Positions 16,755-16,821 of a stretch of DNA of 16,821 nt are shown in pieces. A program made the translations under genes and the position numbers. The stretch comes from Cephalothrix spiralis (taxonomy: Eukaryota; Nemertea; Palaeonemertea; Archinemertea; Cephalotrichidae): NCBI GenBank assembly GCA_032353305.1, contig JAUCNG010392256.1:1-16821 (forward strand), in the 5' to 3' direction. How positions within the stretch are numbered: position 1 is the stretch's first letter; each line of letters begins with the position of its first letter. The notes below the pieces were generated by a model. It was given only the letters and a program-made list of their open reading frames with translations. It was not told the DNA's origin and ran no database searches.

Positions 16755-16821
16755 TTAGAGATTTAGCGCAATGAGTTAACGCGCTCGCACCTGGCTACAC
16801 CAAGTGTATCAAATTCACTAA
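16755..16821 (+). repeat. tRNA-like head of a possible SINE, cut by the window edge
   Basis: TTTAGCGCAATGAGTTAACG then CGCTCGCACCTGG resembles the D-arm and anticodon-arm side of a tRNA, including an A-box-like TAGCGCAATGAG. No acceptor stem or B box is visible before the sequence ends, so a true tRNA gene is not supported. A tRNA-derived SINE is the best reading. Confidence 0.4.

Noticed and set aside
1-16821. CRISPR array or prokaryotic operon
   Set aside because: No regularly spaced direct repeats with unique spacers, no ribosome-binding-site-led gene clusters, and the content is that of an animal genome.

Overview
The window reads as animal genomic DNA: A+T-rich, gene-poor, no bacterial-style operons, and crowded with inverted-repeat transposons and decayed retrotransposons. 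The two convincing genes are intronless rhodopsin-like (class A) seven-transmembrane receptors. The retroelement types (a Gypsy-like protease and a LINE reverse transcriptase with an IKKTEVLH block) and scattered TAGGCCTA-type words suggest a marine invertebrate deuterostome such as an echinoderm or hemichordate. That placement is an inference from memory and is weak.

Layout. 1-770: no recognised gene. 776-1505: a large fold-back element holding a 17-bp-stem hairpin and a minus-strand LINE tail fragment. 1891-2705: a short dispersed repeat, then a decayed minus-strand Gypsy-like protease and linker. 2815-3117: a broken copy of the 5' end and upstream region of the receptor gene at 6267-7208. 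3435-5996: several palindromic or MITE-like elements, the best being 5071-5644, with CAG...CTG ends, about 31-bp terminal inverted repeats and a 7-bp flanking duplication. 6267-7208: receptor 1 (minus strand), with a 28-bp triplicate repeat upstream. 7910-8153: another inverted-repeat element. 8354-9170: a repeat module and a decayed plus-strand LINE reverse transcriptase. 9305-9856: another element with inverted ends. 10248-11267: receptor 2 (plus strand), with a polyadenylation signal downstream. 11731-16821: a hairpin, further MITEs (12134-12358 with flanking direct repeats; 13283-13867 compound; 15133-15381; 16355-16493), a minisatellite, an interstitial telomere-like tract and a tRNA-like SINE head at the right edge.

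How the genes relate. The two receptors are divergently oriented, with start codons about 3.0 kb apart. Both have a glutamate-arginine (ERx) pair in place of DRY, lack the TM4 tryptophan, lack the TM6 toggle tryptophan and carry NFxxY instead of NPxxY in TM7. Together with the broken third copy, this suggests a small, locally expanding, lineage-specific receptor family, possibly chemosensory or peptide-sensing. The ligand cannot be read from the sequence. No novel multi-gene system is evident; the unusual content is the receptor cluster and the density of distinct inverted-repeat elements around it.
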